A stretch of DNA of 64,000 nt from JBNKWA01 sp050299555 (GCA_050299555.1 JBNKWA010000090.1:18689-82688); one strand, 5' to 3'; shown: positions 1-9,042, numbered from the stretch's first letter. Numbers and translations: made by a program. Notes: generated by a model from the sequence alone, not told the origin.

Positions 1-283
1 GCAGCCACCAGGTCAGTTCATGGCTTGGCCAGCCTTGCGGGTGGACCAGGCCGCAGCCGCCGACGGGCGTGCCGTCGCGCAGCGTGACGACCCATTTGCC
101 GAAGCCCTTCAGGTGCCAGTGGCCGAGATCGCGGCACAGCACATGATAGGCCTCGTCCGCGCGGCGCGGCCCGCCGTAATTGCCCGACCCTTGGGCATCG
201 GCGTAGAACGCCGCATAGACGGCGGCATCGGCCTCGACGGGCGCCCGCATGACCAGGCGCTCGGTCTTCAGGGTCGGGATCAT
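1..283 (-). CDS. GNAT-family N-acetyltransferase (partial, 3' end outside window)
   Basis: The reading frame begins MIPTLKTERLVMRAP, the usual opening of RimJ/RimL-like acetyltransferases (Acetyltransf_3). These transfer acetyl from acetyl-CoA to protein N-termini or small amines. Further on, GGCGLVHPQGWP followed by HELTWWL fits the central strands that precede the acetyl-CoA loop. About 94 residues are inside the window and the pyrophosphate-binding loop is lost past base 1. The ATG at 283 overlaps the TGA of ffh (ATGA), so it is the next gene of the ffh transcript and probably translationally coupled. The substrate cannot be inferred. Confidence 0.8.
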   Translation of the reverse strand, partial: MIPTLKTERLVMRAPVEADAAVYAAFYADAQGSGNYGGPRRADEAYHVLCRDLGHWHLKGFGKWVVTLRDGTPVGGCGLVHPQGWPSHELTWWL

Positions 284-1788
284 TTCTTCTTGCCCATCCC
301 CAGGCCGGACAGCCCCTCGGGCAGCTTCATGCCGCCGCCACCCATGCCCGAAAGCCCCGGCGGCAACTGACCGGGCGCGCCCCCCGGAACGCCCCCCGGA
401 ACGCCCCCGGGAACGCCACCCGGCATCCCGCCCTTCATCCCGAAGAGCGAGGCCAGCCCGCCGCGCATCAGGCCCTTGTTCCCCATCCGGCCCATCTTCT
501 TCATCATGTCGGCCATCTGCCGGTGCATCTTCAGCAGCTTGTTGAGCTCGCTCACCTCCATGCCGGCGCCGGCGGCGACCCGCCTCTTGCGGCTCGCCTG
601 CAGGATCTCGGGCCGTGCCCGTTCCTTCTTGGTCCTCGAGTTGATCAGCGCCACCTGCCGCCGCAGCACGGTGTCGTCGAACCCAGCCTCCTCCATCTGG
701 CGGCTGAGCTTGCCCATGCCGGGCATCATCCCCATGACCCCCTGCATGCCGCCCATCTTCATCATCTGCTCAAGCTGCATCTTGAGGTCGTTCATCGAGA
801 AGAGGCCCTTCTGGAACCGCTTCATCATCCGTTCGGCCTCGGCGGCCTCGACCGTCTCCTGCGCCTTCTCGACCAGGGCCACGATGTCGCCCATGCCGAG
901 GATGCGGCCGGCGATCTGGCCCGGGCGGAACTCCTCCAGCGCCTCCATCTTCTCGCCGGCGCCGACGAACTTGATCGGCTTGCCGGTGACCGCGCGCATC
1001 GACAGCGCCGCGCCGCCGCGGCCGTCGCCGTCCATCCGGGTCAGGATCACGCCCGAGATGCCGATCCGCTTGTCGAAATTCTCGGCCGTGTTGACCGCGT
1101 CCTGGCCGGTCAGCCCGTCCACCACCAGCAGCGTCTCGTGCGGCCTGGTGGCGTCGCGCACCGCCTCGACCTCGGCCATCAGCTCGTCGTCGATGGACAG
1201 CCGCCCGGCGGTATCCAGCATCACCACGTCATAGCCGCCGAGCGAGGCCTGCTGCCTGGCCCGCTTGGCGATCGCCACCGCGTCCTGGCCGGCGATGATC
1301 GGCAGCACGTCGACACCGACCTGGCGGCCGAGCACCGCGAGCTGCTCCATCGCCGCCGGGCGGCGGGTGTCGAGCGAGGCCATCAGCACCCGCTTGCCCT
1401 CGCGCTCGCTCAGCCGCTTGGCCAGCTTGGCCGTGGTCGTGGTCTTGCCCGAGCCCTGCAGGCCCACCATCAGCACCGGCGCCGGCGGGCTGTCCACCTT
1501 CAGCCGCGCCGCCTCCTCGCCGTCGCCGGCAAGCACCGCGACCAGCTCGTCATGGACGATCTTGACCACCTGCTGGCCCGGCGTGACCGATTTCGTCACC
1601 GCCTGGCCGGTGGCCTTGTCCTGCACCGCCTTGACGAAGTCGCGGGCCACCGGCAGCGAGACATCCGCCTCCAGCAGCGCCACCCGGACCTCGCGCAGCG
1701 CCGTGGCCACGTCGGCATCGCTCAGCGCGCCCTGCTTGGTCAGGCGCTCGAAGACGCCGCTCAGCCGCTCGGAAAGGTTCTCGAACAT
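280..1788 (-). CDS. ffh: signal recognition particle protein Ffh (SRP54 GTPase)
   Basis: This is the GTPase subunit of the bacterial signal recognition particle. It binds 4.5S RNA and signal sequences and docks with FtsY for co-translational membrane targeting. It has 502 residues: an N-terminal helical N domain (MFENLSERLSGVFERL), the G1 P-loop GLQGSGKTTT, the DTAGR motif, TRMDGDGRGG, and a methionine-rich M domain (QLEQMMKMGGMQGVMGMM) that cradles signal peptides. The family is usually about 450 residues. The extra length is a Gly/Pro/Met-rich tail with GGVP repeats. It starts at ATG 1788 and is followed without a gap by an acetyltransferase gene. No 4.5S RNA gene was seen nearby. Confidence 0.97.
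   Translation of the reverse strand: MFENLSERLSGVFERLTKQGALSDADVATALREVRVALLEADVSLPVARDFVKAVQDKATGQAVTKSVTPGQQVVKIVHDELVAVLAGDGEEAARLKVDSPPAPVLMVGLQGSGKTTTTAKLAKRLSEREGKRVLMASLDTRRPAAMEQLAVLGRQVGVDVLPIIAGQDAVAIAKRARQQASLGGYDVVMLDTAGRLSIDDELMAEVEAVRDATRPHETLLVVDGLTGQDAVNTAENFDKRIGISGVILTRMDGDGRGGAALSMRAVTGKPIKFVGAGEKMEALEEFRPGQIAGRILGMGDIVALVEKAQETVEAAEAERMMKRFQKGLFSMNDLKMQLEQMMKMGGMQGVMGMMPGMGKLSRQMEEAGFDDTVLRRQVALINSRTKKERARPEILQASRKRRVAAGAGMEVSELNKLLKMHRQMADMMKKMGRMGNKGLMRGGLASLFGMKGGMPGGVPGGVPGGVPGGAPGQLPPGLSGMGGGGMKLPEGLSGLGMGKKK
378..428 (-). repeat. 12-bp tandem repeat encoding the GGVP tail of Ffh
   Basis: About four copies of a 12-bp unit coding GGVP/GGAP lie in the Ffh C-terminus. 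Copies differ by single bases, which is typical of a slippage-prone low-complexity tail, and length variation between strains is expected. Confidence 0.7.
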
Positions 1789-2058
1789 CGCACCCCCTCC
1801 TCAGGGGTCGTTGAATGCATGTGCGCCCCCGTGGGCGCAACGCGCTGACGGGGGGCGATCCCGGATCCGGCCGGGACCGGAGGGCTTCGGACCATCCGGG
1901 ACGGGTGGCAACTACCCTTCCGGCCGCCGCAGGTCAAGCGGCGCCTCGTGCGGTACGCATTCGCGGCGGGTTTTCAACCGCCGGCTGCTGGCCTATCACT
2001 GCGCAGGCACCGGGCCGCAGGGCCCGCGAGCAGGGCCCCGGGGACGAGTTCGACTCAC

Positions 2059-3252
2059 ATGGACGTAATCATCCATTTCGGTGTCGCCAAGACCGGCACA
2101 ACCTCGCTGCAATACGCGCTGCATCGCGGCCGGCGAGAGCTGATGAGGCACGGCGTCAGCTATCCCAAGCCGCCGCACGGCATCGCGCATCACATCCTGG
2201 CCGCGCTGATTGCCGACCGCGAGGCGCTGCACCCGTGGCTGCTCTATCGCTACGGCGGCGACTATGACGCGCTGATGGCCGGAGCGAACCGGTTCTGGGC
2301 CGAGATCGTCGAGCGCACGGGCAAGCGCAAGTGGAAGGCCCTGGTGCTGTCCAGCGAGTTCCTCTGGAGCCATGCCAGCGACGATGCCAGCCTGGAGCGG
2401 CTGAAGGCGCTGGTCGAGCCGCTGGTCCAGCTCCGGGGCGGACGCATCCGGCCGGTGGTCTACGTGCGCGACCCGGCCGACTGGTTCCTGTCCTCGCGCC
2501 AGGAGACCACCAAGGTCTCGGCGACGCCGCTGAACACCGGATTCATCAGCTATCGCTGGCCGCTGGAGCGGATCGAGGCAGTGCTGGGCGATGTCGCCGT
2601 GCGGCCCTTCGTGCGCGAAGCGCTGGCCGGCGGCGACGTGGTCAGCGACTTTCGCGCCCATTTCCTCGCCGATGTGCCCGACGACCTGCTGCAATCGGTG
2701 CGCCGCAACGAGACGCTGTCGGCCGAGGCAATGGACATCCTGCACAGCTACAACCGGTGGAAAAGCGCCGGCGCCGAATGGAGCAGCACCGACACGTCGC
2801 GGGCACTCAGGCGCCGGCTCGAGACCGCCGACGCGGCAGGCGGCGCGGTTCCGGCACCGGTGCTGAAGCCCGCCGTGCGCGACGAGATCTATCGCCGCGC
2901 ACAGGATCTTGGCTGGCTGCGCGAACGCCACGGCATCGTCTTTCCCAAGGTGGACTACGCCATCGCCGGCAGCCTCGGCGACGAGGCCGTCAGCTTCGGC
3001 GGTGGGGTGCCGGACATCGTCACCCTCGACCAGACCCGCCGCGACGTGCTGCTGATGACCGTGCTCGACGAGGCGGTCGCCGAGGCGAACACGCGGATCC
3101 TGAAGCCGCCGAAGCTGCGCTACGGCGGGCCGGCGCTGGCCGCCGAGCGGTTGCGTGCCCTGGGCCGCGCGCTCGGCCGGCTCAACCCGCTGGGTTCGAC
3201 CAAATCCCGACGCGCCGGCCAGGGCCTGGCGCGCCCCCGCAACAGCCAATAG
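2059..3252 (+). CDS. sulfotransferase-like protein
   Basis: A 397-residue cytosolic protein opens MDVIIHFGVAKTGTTSLQ. Its KTGTTSLQ loop is the 5'-phosphosulfate binding loop of PAPS-dependent sulfotransferases. Near residue 135, VVYVRDPADWFLSSRQ matches the 3'-phosphate-binding R...S motif. It would transfer sulfate from PAPS to a carbohydrate or other hydroxyl acceptor, but the acceptor is unknown. The frame is open upstream, but ATG 2059 is chosen because it places the P-loop at residues 11-15, as in the family, and a GGGGACGAG purine stretch precedes it. A paralogue with two such domains follows after 11 bp, so the two are probably one operon. Full divergence between copies suggests an old duplication. 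Confidence 0.8.
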   Translation: MDVIIHFGVAKTGTTSLQYALHRGRRELMRHGVSYPKPPHGIAHHILAALIADREALHPWLLYRYGGDYDALMAGANRFWAEIVERTGKRKWKALVLSSEFLWSHASDDASLERLKALVEPLVQLRGGRIRPVVYVRDPADWFLSSRQETTKVSATPLNTGFISYRWPLERIEAVLGDVAVRPFVREALAGGDVVSDFRAHFLADVPDDLLQSVRRNETLSAEAMDILHSYNRWKSAGAEWSSTDTSRALRRRLETADAAGGAVPAPVLKPAVRDEIYRRAQDLGWLRERHGIVFPKVDYAIAGSLGDEAVSFGGGVPDIVTLDQTRRDVLLMTVLDEAVAEANTRILKPPKLRYGGPALAAERLRALGRALGRLNPLGSTKSRRAGQGLARPRNSQ

Positions 3253-3263
3253 GCCCGGCACCG

Positions 3264-5576
3264 GTGAAGATAATCCTCCATATCGGCCAGCCCAAGACCG
3301 GCACCACGTCGCTGCAGAACAGCCTCTACGAGGCGTCCGGGACGCTGGCGCAAGCGGGCGTCCTCTACCCCGTCATCGATCTCAACCGGCCCCAGCACAT
3401 CTTCCTGCCGGCCCTGATCCTGAAGAACGCCTTCACGGTTTCGCCGCTGACCCGGCGACGGCTCGGCGCCGACAGCCCCGGGCAGATGATCGAGATTGCC
3501 GAGGATTGCTGGCGGCAGGTCAAGGACCTTGCCCGACAGTCCGATGCAAGGCTTGTGGTGCTCAGTTCCGAACTGCTGTCGCGCAACCTCGTGACATATG
3601 CCGGGCGCAGCGTCAGGGCGCTTCTGGCCGAGCTCTCGGACGATGTTCAGCCGGTCATCTACGTGCGCAACCCGGCCGACCACTACCTGTCGGTCCTGCA
3701 GCAGCAGCTCAAGGTCAACGGTCAGCCGCTCAGACCCTCGCCGACGACGATCCGCGCGGTGATCCAGTCCTACGAGGCCGAGTTCGGCCGACCGGTGCAG
3801 GCAGAGCTGTTCCACCCCAGCGCGCTCAGGGACGGCGACATCGTGCGCGACTTCGCGGCAAAGTTCCTGCCGGCCGAGATCGGCGCCGATACCCTGCCAT
3901 CGCTGCGCACCAACGAGTCCATTTCGGCCGAGGCGATGGATATCCTGGCCGCCTGCGGCAAGGGCCAGCCCGAGCAGTTCGACACCGAGGCGCATGCCTC
4001 ATGGGAGAAGCTCCGGCGCATCGTCATTCGCATCGACAAGCGCATCGACGGCGCCGGCAAGCCGCGTCTCAAGGCGGCGGTCCGGGATGCGATCATCGGT
4101 GCCTCGGGCGACATCAACTGGGTGGCGGAACGGTTCGGGATCGAGTTTCCGGGCGTCGACCGCAGCGCCATCGGCGGCGCCTTCCCCGACGAGATCGCCG
4201 GGCTGGATGTGCCCGACATCATCGAAGTGGATCCCGACCGGCGTCACATACTTGCCCGGCGCGTGGCGCGAAAGCTCGGGGAAGAAGGCGTGACCATCGA
4301 CCTCGGTGGCGGCATCGTTTCCCGGGCGGCACCGGTTGCCCCTGCGGCACCGGCTGCCCCTGCGGCACCGGTGGCACCGGCTGCCCCTGCAGCCGCCGCT
4401 GCGGCCGCGGCGCCCAAACCGCGGCCGAGGCCCCGAAAGGCGCCGACCGGCGACGGACCCGAGGTCATCGTTCACTTCGGCTCCGCCAAGACCGGCACCA
4501 CTGCCCTGCAGACAAGCCTGGCCGCCAGCCGTGCCAAGCTGAAGCAGCACGGCGTCCTCTACCCCGAGGCGGGCGAGGGCGAGGCGCATCATCTGCTTGC
4601 CGCATTGTTCAAGGAACCGGAGGTCCTGCACCCCTACCTGCTCACCGTCTACGGCGATGCCGAGGCCATGCGCGAAAGGGCCGAGGCGGCCTGGTCGGCC
4701 ATCGTCAGGCAGGTGAAGTCGGAAAAGCCGCATACCGTCATCCTCAGCAGCGAATTCTTCTTCGGCCGCCTGACCCCCCAGGCGATGGAACGCTTCGCCG
4801 AGCGCCTCGATGAACTGGGCGGCCGGGTGACGCCGGTGGTCTACGTCCGCGATCCGGCCGACTGGCTGCTGTCTCAGCGCCAGCAGTCGACGAAGAGTTC
4901 CGGCACCCTCGCGTCGCTGCGGGTGGCCTCGGTCCGGCCGACCATTACCCTGATCGAGGATGCCCTCGACGTGCCGATGGTGGTGCGCGGCTTCGACCGC
5001 AGCCTGCTGGAAGGTGGCGACATCGTCACCGACTTCGCCACCCACGCGCTGGCGGGCCGCGTGCAATCCGACTGGCTGGTCTCGGAAACGCAGAACGAGT
5101 CGCTGTCGCCCGAGGCCATGGATCTGATGCAGACCTTCCACAAGCTGCGCAGCCCGCAGGAAAAGTGGAACTATGGCGGTGCGGCCAAGGTGCTGAGAGA
5201 CCGGATCGCCGTGGCTGAAGCGATGTTGGGCGGACCTGTCCGGCCAAAGCTGAAGCCGGCCTGGCGCAAGGCCATCTATCGCCAGGCCACCGACCTGATC
5301 TGGCTGCGCGATACCTATGGCATCGTGTTCCCGAAGGTCGACTATGGCATTGCCGGAACCGCCGACGGCGCCTTCGAGGACTGGGACGGCCGGATCGGCA
5401 GCCTGGTCGATTTCGACGCCGAGCGGCGCGACGCCATCGTGATGCACGTGATCGGCGACCTCATCGACGAGACGCAGCAGAACAAGCCCTGGCTGGCGGG
5501 CCTGCGTTTCGGCGGCTGGGCCACGGCCCGGCGGCGGCTGGGCTGGCTGCTGAGGCCGCTGCTGCCCCGCTCCTGA
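3264..5576 (+). CDS. tandem two-domain sulfotransferase-like protein
   Basis: This 770-residue protein contains two complete sulfotransferase-like domains. The first (residues 1-355) starts with GTG as VKIILHIGQPKTGTTSLQ and has VIYVRNPADHYLS. The second (401-770) starts VIVHFGSAKTGTTALQ and has VVYVRDPADWLLSQRQ. An Ala/Pro linker of about 45 residues joins them, ending in the basic run KPRPRPRKAP. Both P-loops and both 3'-phosphate-binding motifs look intact. The second domain is closer to the upstream single-domain gene (shared ADWxLSxRQ, shared FPKVDYxIAG) than to the first domain. The order therefore suggests tandem duplication followed by fusion. GTG 3264 lies 11 bp after the previous stop. 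Acceptors are unknown; carbohydrate sulfation is a guess. Confidence 0.78.
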   Translation: MKIILHIGQPKTGTTSLQNSLYEASGTLAQAGVLYPVIDLNRPQHIFLPALILKNAFTVSPLTRRRLGADSPGQMIEIAEDCWRQVKDLARQSDARLVVLSSELLSRNLVTYAGRSVRALLAELSDDVQPVIYVRNPADHYLSVLQQQLKVNGQPLRPSPTTIRAVIQSYEAEFGRPVQAELFHPSALRDGDIVRDFAAKFLPAEIGADTLPSLRTNESISAEAMDILAACGKGQPEQFDTEAHASWEKLRRIVIRIDKRIDGAGKPRLKAAVRDAIIGASGDINWVAERFGIEFPGVDRSAIGGAFPDEIAGLDVPDIIEVDPDRRHILARRVARKLGEEGVTIDLGGGIVSRAAPVAPAAPAAPAAPVAPAAPAAAAAAAAPKPRPRPRKAPTGDGPEVIVHFGSAKTGTTALQTSLAASRAKLKQHGVLYPEAGEGEAHHLLAALFKEPEVLHPYLLTVYGDAEAMRERAEAAWSAIVRQVKSEKPHTVILSSEFFFGRLTPQAMERFAERLDELGGRVTPVVYVRDPADWLLSQRQQSTKSSGTLASLRVASVRPTITLIEDALDVPMVVRGFDRSLLEGGDIVTDFATHALAGRVQSDWLVSETQNESLSPEAMDLMQTFHKLRSPQEKWNYGGAAKVLRDRIAVAEAMLGGPVRPKLKPAWRKAIYRQATDLIWLRDTYGIVFPKVDYGIAGTADGAFEDWDGRIGSLVDFDAERRDAIVMHVIGDLIDETQQNKPWLAGLRFGGWATARRRLGWLLRPLLPRS
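4327..4404 (+). repeat. Ala/Pro linker repeat between sulfotransferase domains
   Basis: Repeated 18-bp units of the form GCACCGGCTGCCCCTGCG encode the flexible AAPVAPAAPAAP linker. Near-identity of units indicates recent slippage. Confidence 0.75.
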
Positions 5577-5585
5577 CCCGCCTGC

Positions 5586-6836
5586 TCAGGCGGCCGCGGC
5601 GGCGGGGGGTGGCGTGCGCCCCTCGCGCACCGGCAGGTGCACCAGCGCCGAGAAGGCGCCAACCGCGACCCCGATCCACCAGACGGCGGTATAGGTGCCG
5701 TAGATGTCGTAGAGCTTGCCGCCCAGCCAGACACCCATGAACCCGCCAAGCTGGTGGCTGAAGAAGACGATGCCGTAGAGCGTGCCCATGTAGCGCAGGC
5801 CCCAGAGATGGGCGATCAGCCCCGAGGTCAGCGGCACCGTGGCCAGCCAGAGCGAGCCCATCACCGCCGAGAAGACCAGCACGGTCGTGGGCGTCATCGG
5901 CGTGGCGATGAACCAGGCCGCGGCGACGGTGCGCCCGACATAGATCGCCGCCAAAAGGTACTTGCGGCTGTAGCTCTTGCCGAGCCAGCCCGCCGTCACC
6001 GTGCCGACGATGTTGAAGACCCCGATGGTGGCGATCGACAGCGCCCCGAGCGCCGTGGTGGTGTCGATCCCCAGGGCCGCCAGGTTGCCGCCCGGGGCGA
6101 TGGCGCCGCAGGCCTCGGCCACGAAGGCGGGGAAATGCGCGGTGATGAAGGCCAGCTGATAGCCGCAGGAGAAGAAGCCGAAGAAGATCATCGCAAAGCT
6201 GGGATCGCGCAGCGCCTTGCCCAGCACCTGGCCCATGCTCTGCTCAAGCTCGGTCCGGCTGGCCGACGCCCGGGTGCCGAGCAGCGGCAGGAACACCAGC
6301 ATCGCCACCGCGACGCAGGCGAAGACCACAAAGACGCTCTGCCACGGCATCGCCGACAGCAGCGCCTCGGCCACCGGCGGGCCGATCACCTGCCCGGCCG
6401 AGCCGGCAGCGGTGGCGATCCCCAGCGCCAGCGAGCGGTGCTCGTCGGCGGCGGCCCGCCCGACCACCGCCAGCACCACGCCAAAGCCGGCCCCGGCGAT
6501 GCCGAAGCCCACCAGCACGCTGATCGCCTGGTGCCCCAGGGGCGTCGTCGCAAAGGCGGTCAGCAAGAGCCCCAGCCCGTAGCAGAGCGCGCCCAGGATC
6601 ACCGCCCGGCGGTCGCCGAAACGCTCGGCCACGGCGCCGAAGATCGGCTGGCCGATGCCCCAGGCCAGGTTCTGGATCGCGATCGCCAGCGAGAACTCGG
6701 CCCGCGGCCAGCCGAAGGTCTCGGCCACCGGGATCTGGAACAGCCCGTAGCTGGCACGAATGGCGAAGCCGATCATCAGGATCAGGCAGCCGCCGATCAG
6801 GACCGGCGTCACCAGGGGCGGCTTGGGTCGCGACAT
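5586..6836 (-). CDS. MFS transporter
   Basis: A hydrophobic protein of 416 residues with about 12 predicted membrane spans is predicted to be a secondary transporter of the major facilitator superfamily. The first loop has PRAEFSLAIAIQNLAWG and then GAVAERFGDRRAVILG, a variant of the MFS loop 2-3 G-x3-D-R signature. It resembles the oxalate/formate or monocarboxylate-type carriers common in Rhodobacterales, but the substrate is unknown. The start at 6836 (MSRPKPP) is preferred because GGGAGGA lies about ten bases upstream; the ATG at 6845 would be too close to it. The gene runs convergent to the sulfotransferase genes with a 9-bp gap and divergent from zapE. Confidence 0.85.
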   Translation of the reverse strand: MSRPKPPLVTPVLIGGCLILMIGFAIRASYGLFQIPVAETFGWPRAEFSLAIAIQNLAWGIGQPIFGAVAERFGDRRAVILGALCYGLGLLLTAFATTPLGHQAISVLVGFGIAGAGFGVVLAVVGRAAADEHRSLALGIATAAGSAGQVIGPPVAEALLSAMPWQSVFVVFACVAVAMLVFLPLLGTRASASRTELEQSMGQVLGKALRDPSFAMIFFGFFSCGYQLAFITAHFPAFVAEACGAIAPGGNLAALGIDTTTALGALSIATIGVFNIVGTVTAGWLGKSYSRKYLLAAIYVGRTVAAAWFIATPMTPTTVLVFSAVMGSLWLATVPLTSGLIAHLWGLRYMGTLYGIVFFSHQLGGFMGVWLGGKLYDIYGTYTAVWWIGVAVGAFSALVHLPVREGRTPPPAAAAA

Positions 6837-6994
6837 GACAGGCATTCCTCCCGCAGCAACCGCACCGGTTTGACGAAGCCGGCGGGAATGGTCAAAACAA
6901 ACCTCGTGATCAACACAATCGCGGACCGTCATGCCCGCCAGCCTCGCGCCTGATCCCCGCCCCAGATCCCGCCCCGGCACGGTTGCCGTGCCCC

Positions 6995-8095
6995 ATGGCT
7001 GACGGGCCGCTCGGCGCCTACCGGGCGCTGCTCGCAGCCGGCTCGCTGCGCGATGACGCCGCCCAGCGGCTGGCGATCGAGAAGCTGCAGCTTCTGCATA
7101 CCCGGCTCAGGGGCTACAGGCCCGAGACGCCGCGCCGGGTGGGCCTGGGCCTGTTCGGCTGGGGCCGCGAAAGCATCGAGCAGAAATCCATCCCCGGGCT
7201 CTATCTCTATGGCGGGGTCGGCCGCGGCAAGTCGATGCTGATGGACCTGTTCTTCGCCGGGGCGCCGGTGGAGCCGAAACGCCGGGTGCATTTCCACGCC
7301 TTCATGCAGGAGGTGCATGGCGCCATCTTCGAGGAACGCAAGAAACACGCCCAGGATCCGGTGGTGCCGGTGGCCGACAGGATCGCCGAAGGCGCGACGC
7401 TGCTCTGCTTCGACGAGATGCAGATCACCGACATCGCCGACGCGATGCTGGTGGGGCGGCTGTTCGAGCGGCTGTTCTTCAGGGGCGTGGTGGTGGTGAC
7501 CACCTCGAACCGCCACCCCGACGACCTTTACCGGGACGGGCTAAACCGGCAACTCTTCGTGCCCTTCATCGCCATGCTGAAGGAGCGGCTCGAGGTGCAT
7601 CACCTCGACGGCGGCACCGATTTCCGCCAGGCGCGGCTGAGGGGCATGGAGGTCTGGCATTCGCCGCTGGGTCCGGCGGCGACGGCGGCCATGGATGCGG
7701 CCTGGGAGGCGCTGGCCGGCGGCCCCGGCGCGCCGCATGTGCTGCAGCTCAAGGGCCGCGAACTGGTGATCCCCCGGGCCATGAACGGGGTGGCGCGGGC
7801 CAGCTTTGCGGCGCTCTGCGAGGCGCCGCTGGGCCCGGCCGACCACCTTGCCATCGCCGACCGCTTCGGGGCGCTGATCCTCGATGACGTGCCGGTGATG
7901 CGCCGCGCCGACAACAACGCCGCCAAGCGCTTCGTGACCCTGATCGACGCGCTCTACGAAGGCGAGGTGCGGCTGATCTGCTCGGCCGCCGCCGAGCCGG
8001 ACGCGCTCTATGCCGACGGCGAGGGCGCCTTCGAGTTCCAGCGCACCGCCAGCCGGCTGGAGGAGATGCGCAGCGAAGGCTGGGGCGAGGGCTGA
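6995..8095 (+). CDS. zapE: cell division protein ZapE (AFG1-like ATPase)
   Basis: This AFG1/LACE1-type ATPase of 366 residues, the family's usual size, acts at the Z-ring in bacteria; mitochondrial homologues assist protein turnover. It shows the Walker A sequence GGVGRGKSMLMD, the Walker B sequence LLCFDEMQITDIADAML, and TTSNRHPDDLYRDGL, the sensor-like region typical of the family. ATG 6995 (MADGPLG) is chosen over the in-frame TTG at 6983. It faces away from the MFS gene, so the 158 bp between them hold both promoters. The 3' side is followed by nearly 600 bp without genes. Confidence 0.93.
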   Translation: MADGPLGAYRALLAAGSLRDDAAQRLAIEKLQLLHTRLRGYRPETPRRVGLGLFGWGRESIEQKSIPGLYLYGGVGRGKSMLMDLFFAGAPVEPKRRVHFHAFMQEVHGAIFEERKKHAQDPVVPVADRIAEGATLLCFDEMQITDIADAMLVGRLFERLFFRGVVVVTTSNRHPDDLYRDGLNRQLFVPFIAMLKERLEVHHLDGGTDFRQARLRGMEVWHSPLGPAATAAMDAAWEALAGGPGAPHVLQLKGRELVIPRAMNGVARASFAALCEAPLGPADHLAIADRFGALILDDVPVMRRADNNAAKRFVTLIDALYEGEVRLICSAAAEPDALYADGEGAFEFQRTASRLEEMRSEGWGEG

Positions 8096-8691
8096 AGCGC
8101 GGCCGCCGGCGCCCGGCGGCGGGGCGCGAACGGGCGGCGGGAGCGGGCCCGCCAGCGCATGCCCGGCCGCCGATCGGGACCAGGGGCTCCCGCAGTCCAC
8201 CTCCGCCTGCCGGCGTCGGTGCCCTTTGGGCCCGGCCCGCGCGCCCGCTTGGCCCTGACGGGCCTGCGCCCTGCGCGCGGGTCCCGCCAGTGGCCACCCT
8301 ACGGCCCCCGGGGATGGCAAGGCTGCCCGTGATTGCCGGCGGCGCCCCGGGGATCGCATGCGCGCGCATTCGCAGCGGCAATCGCGCCCGGGACGCTCCC
8401 CGCCCACCCACCCTCGCGCCCCGTGCGCGATTGGGCGCTGCGCCCCGGGATCCGACCCCGGCCGGCCCATGCGTGTCCCTGGCGGCAGACTTCGCCGCCG
8501 AGGCGGTCGCCCGGATTGCCAGCGCGCCGGGCGCATCCGCCTGAACACCCCGCGGGATCGACTCCATCGCCTTGCGGACCAACCGGCCGGCGCTGACCGC
8601 CGCCGACAAGCCGCTGGACCTTTGCCGGCCGCCGCGCCATAACGCGCCGCCCGGCGCCGCCGGCTTGGTGCCGATTCCGGGGGGTGATCCG
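8096..8691. other. 596-bp intergenic stretch
   Basis: This is very GC-rich non-coding sequence between zapE and the YodC-like gene. Short ORFs in it have no recognisable product. The only structure seen is the palindromic element at 8225-8294, which recurs at 25940-26006. A purine-rich ribosome binding site (GGGGGGTGATCC) ends the interval. Confidence 0.6.
8225..8294. repeat. dispersed palindromic element, copy A
   Basis: This 70-bp sequence shares most of its bases with 25940-26006. Outer arms CCCGCGCG and CGCGCGGG pair, and an inner GGCCC-TGAC-GGGCC hairpin sits between them. It looks like a short interspersed palindromic (REP-like) element or a structured RNA. It is not associated with an obvious gene. 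Confidence 0.6.
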
Positions 8692-9042
8692 ATGGCAGAC
8701 CTGACAGTGGGCAAGATCGTCGTGCTGATCTCCGGCTCGATGAAGATGGTGGTCGAGGCGGTCGACGGCGACAATATCCAGACCGTCTGGTGCCACGAGG
8801 GCGAGATCGGCCGCGACACCTTCCCCGCCGCGCTCCTGCGCGAGTTCGAGTTTCGCGACGACGATGCCCGCCCGCCCCGCGCCGCCGGCGGCGGCAAGTC
8901 CTTCAAGGGCCCGCGCGAGGGCGGCGGCAAGCCCTATGGCGACAAGCCCAGAAGCCCCCGCGGCAGCGACGAGCGCCCCAAGGCCAAGACCGGCTGGGAC
9001 GGCAAGCCGCGCGAGAAGAAGTTCTTCCGCAAGGACGACTGA
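8692..9042 (+). CDS. DUF2158 (YodC-like) protein with basic low-complexity tail
   Basis: A 116-residue protein. Residues 1-52 (LTVGKIVVLISGSMKMVVEA, then a conserved WC and DTFPAALL) match the small DUF2158/YodC fold, whose members usually read GDxVxLKSGGPxMTV. The function of this family is not known. Residues 53-116 form a Gly/Pro/Lys/Arg-rich tail ending KKFFRKDD, predicted disordered and able to bind nucleic acid. ATG 8692 follows GGGGGGTGATCCG. The canonical member is only about 60-80 residues, so the tail is an addition. Confidence 0.75.
   Translation: MADLTVGKIVVLISGSMKMVVEAVDGDNIQTVWCHEGEIGRDTFPAALLREFEFRDDDARPPRAAGGGKSFKGPREGGGKPYGDKPRSPRGSDERPKAKTGWDGKPREKKFFRKDD

Noticed and set aside
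1789..2058. 4.5S RNA (ffs) next to ffh
   Set aside because: The conserved GGTCAGGTCCGGAAGGAAGCAGCC-type loop is absent; only generic GC-rich hairpins occur.
2331..3263. N-terminal extension of the double sulfotransferase frame through the first sulfotransferase gene
   Set aside because: The frame is open but reads as Arg/Gly/Ala-rich nonsense and overlaps a clear sulfotransferase gene. The real start is GTG 3264.
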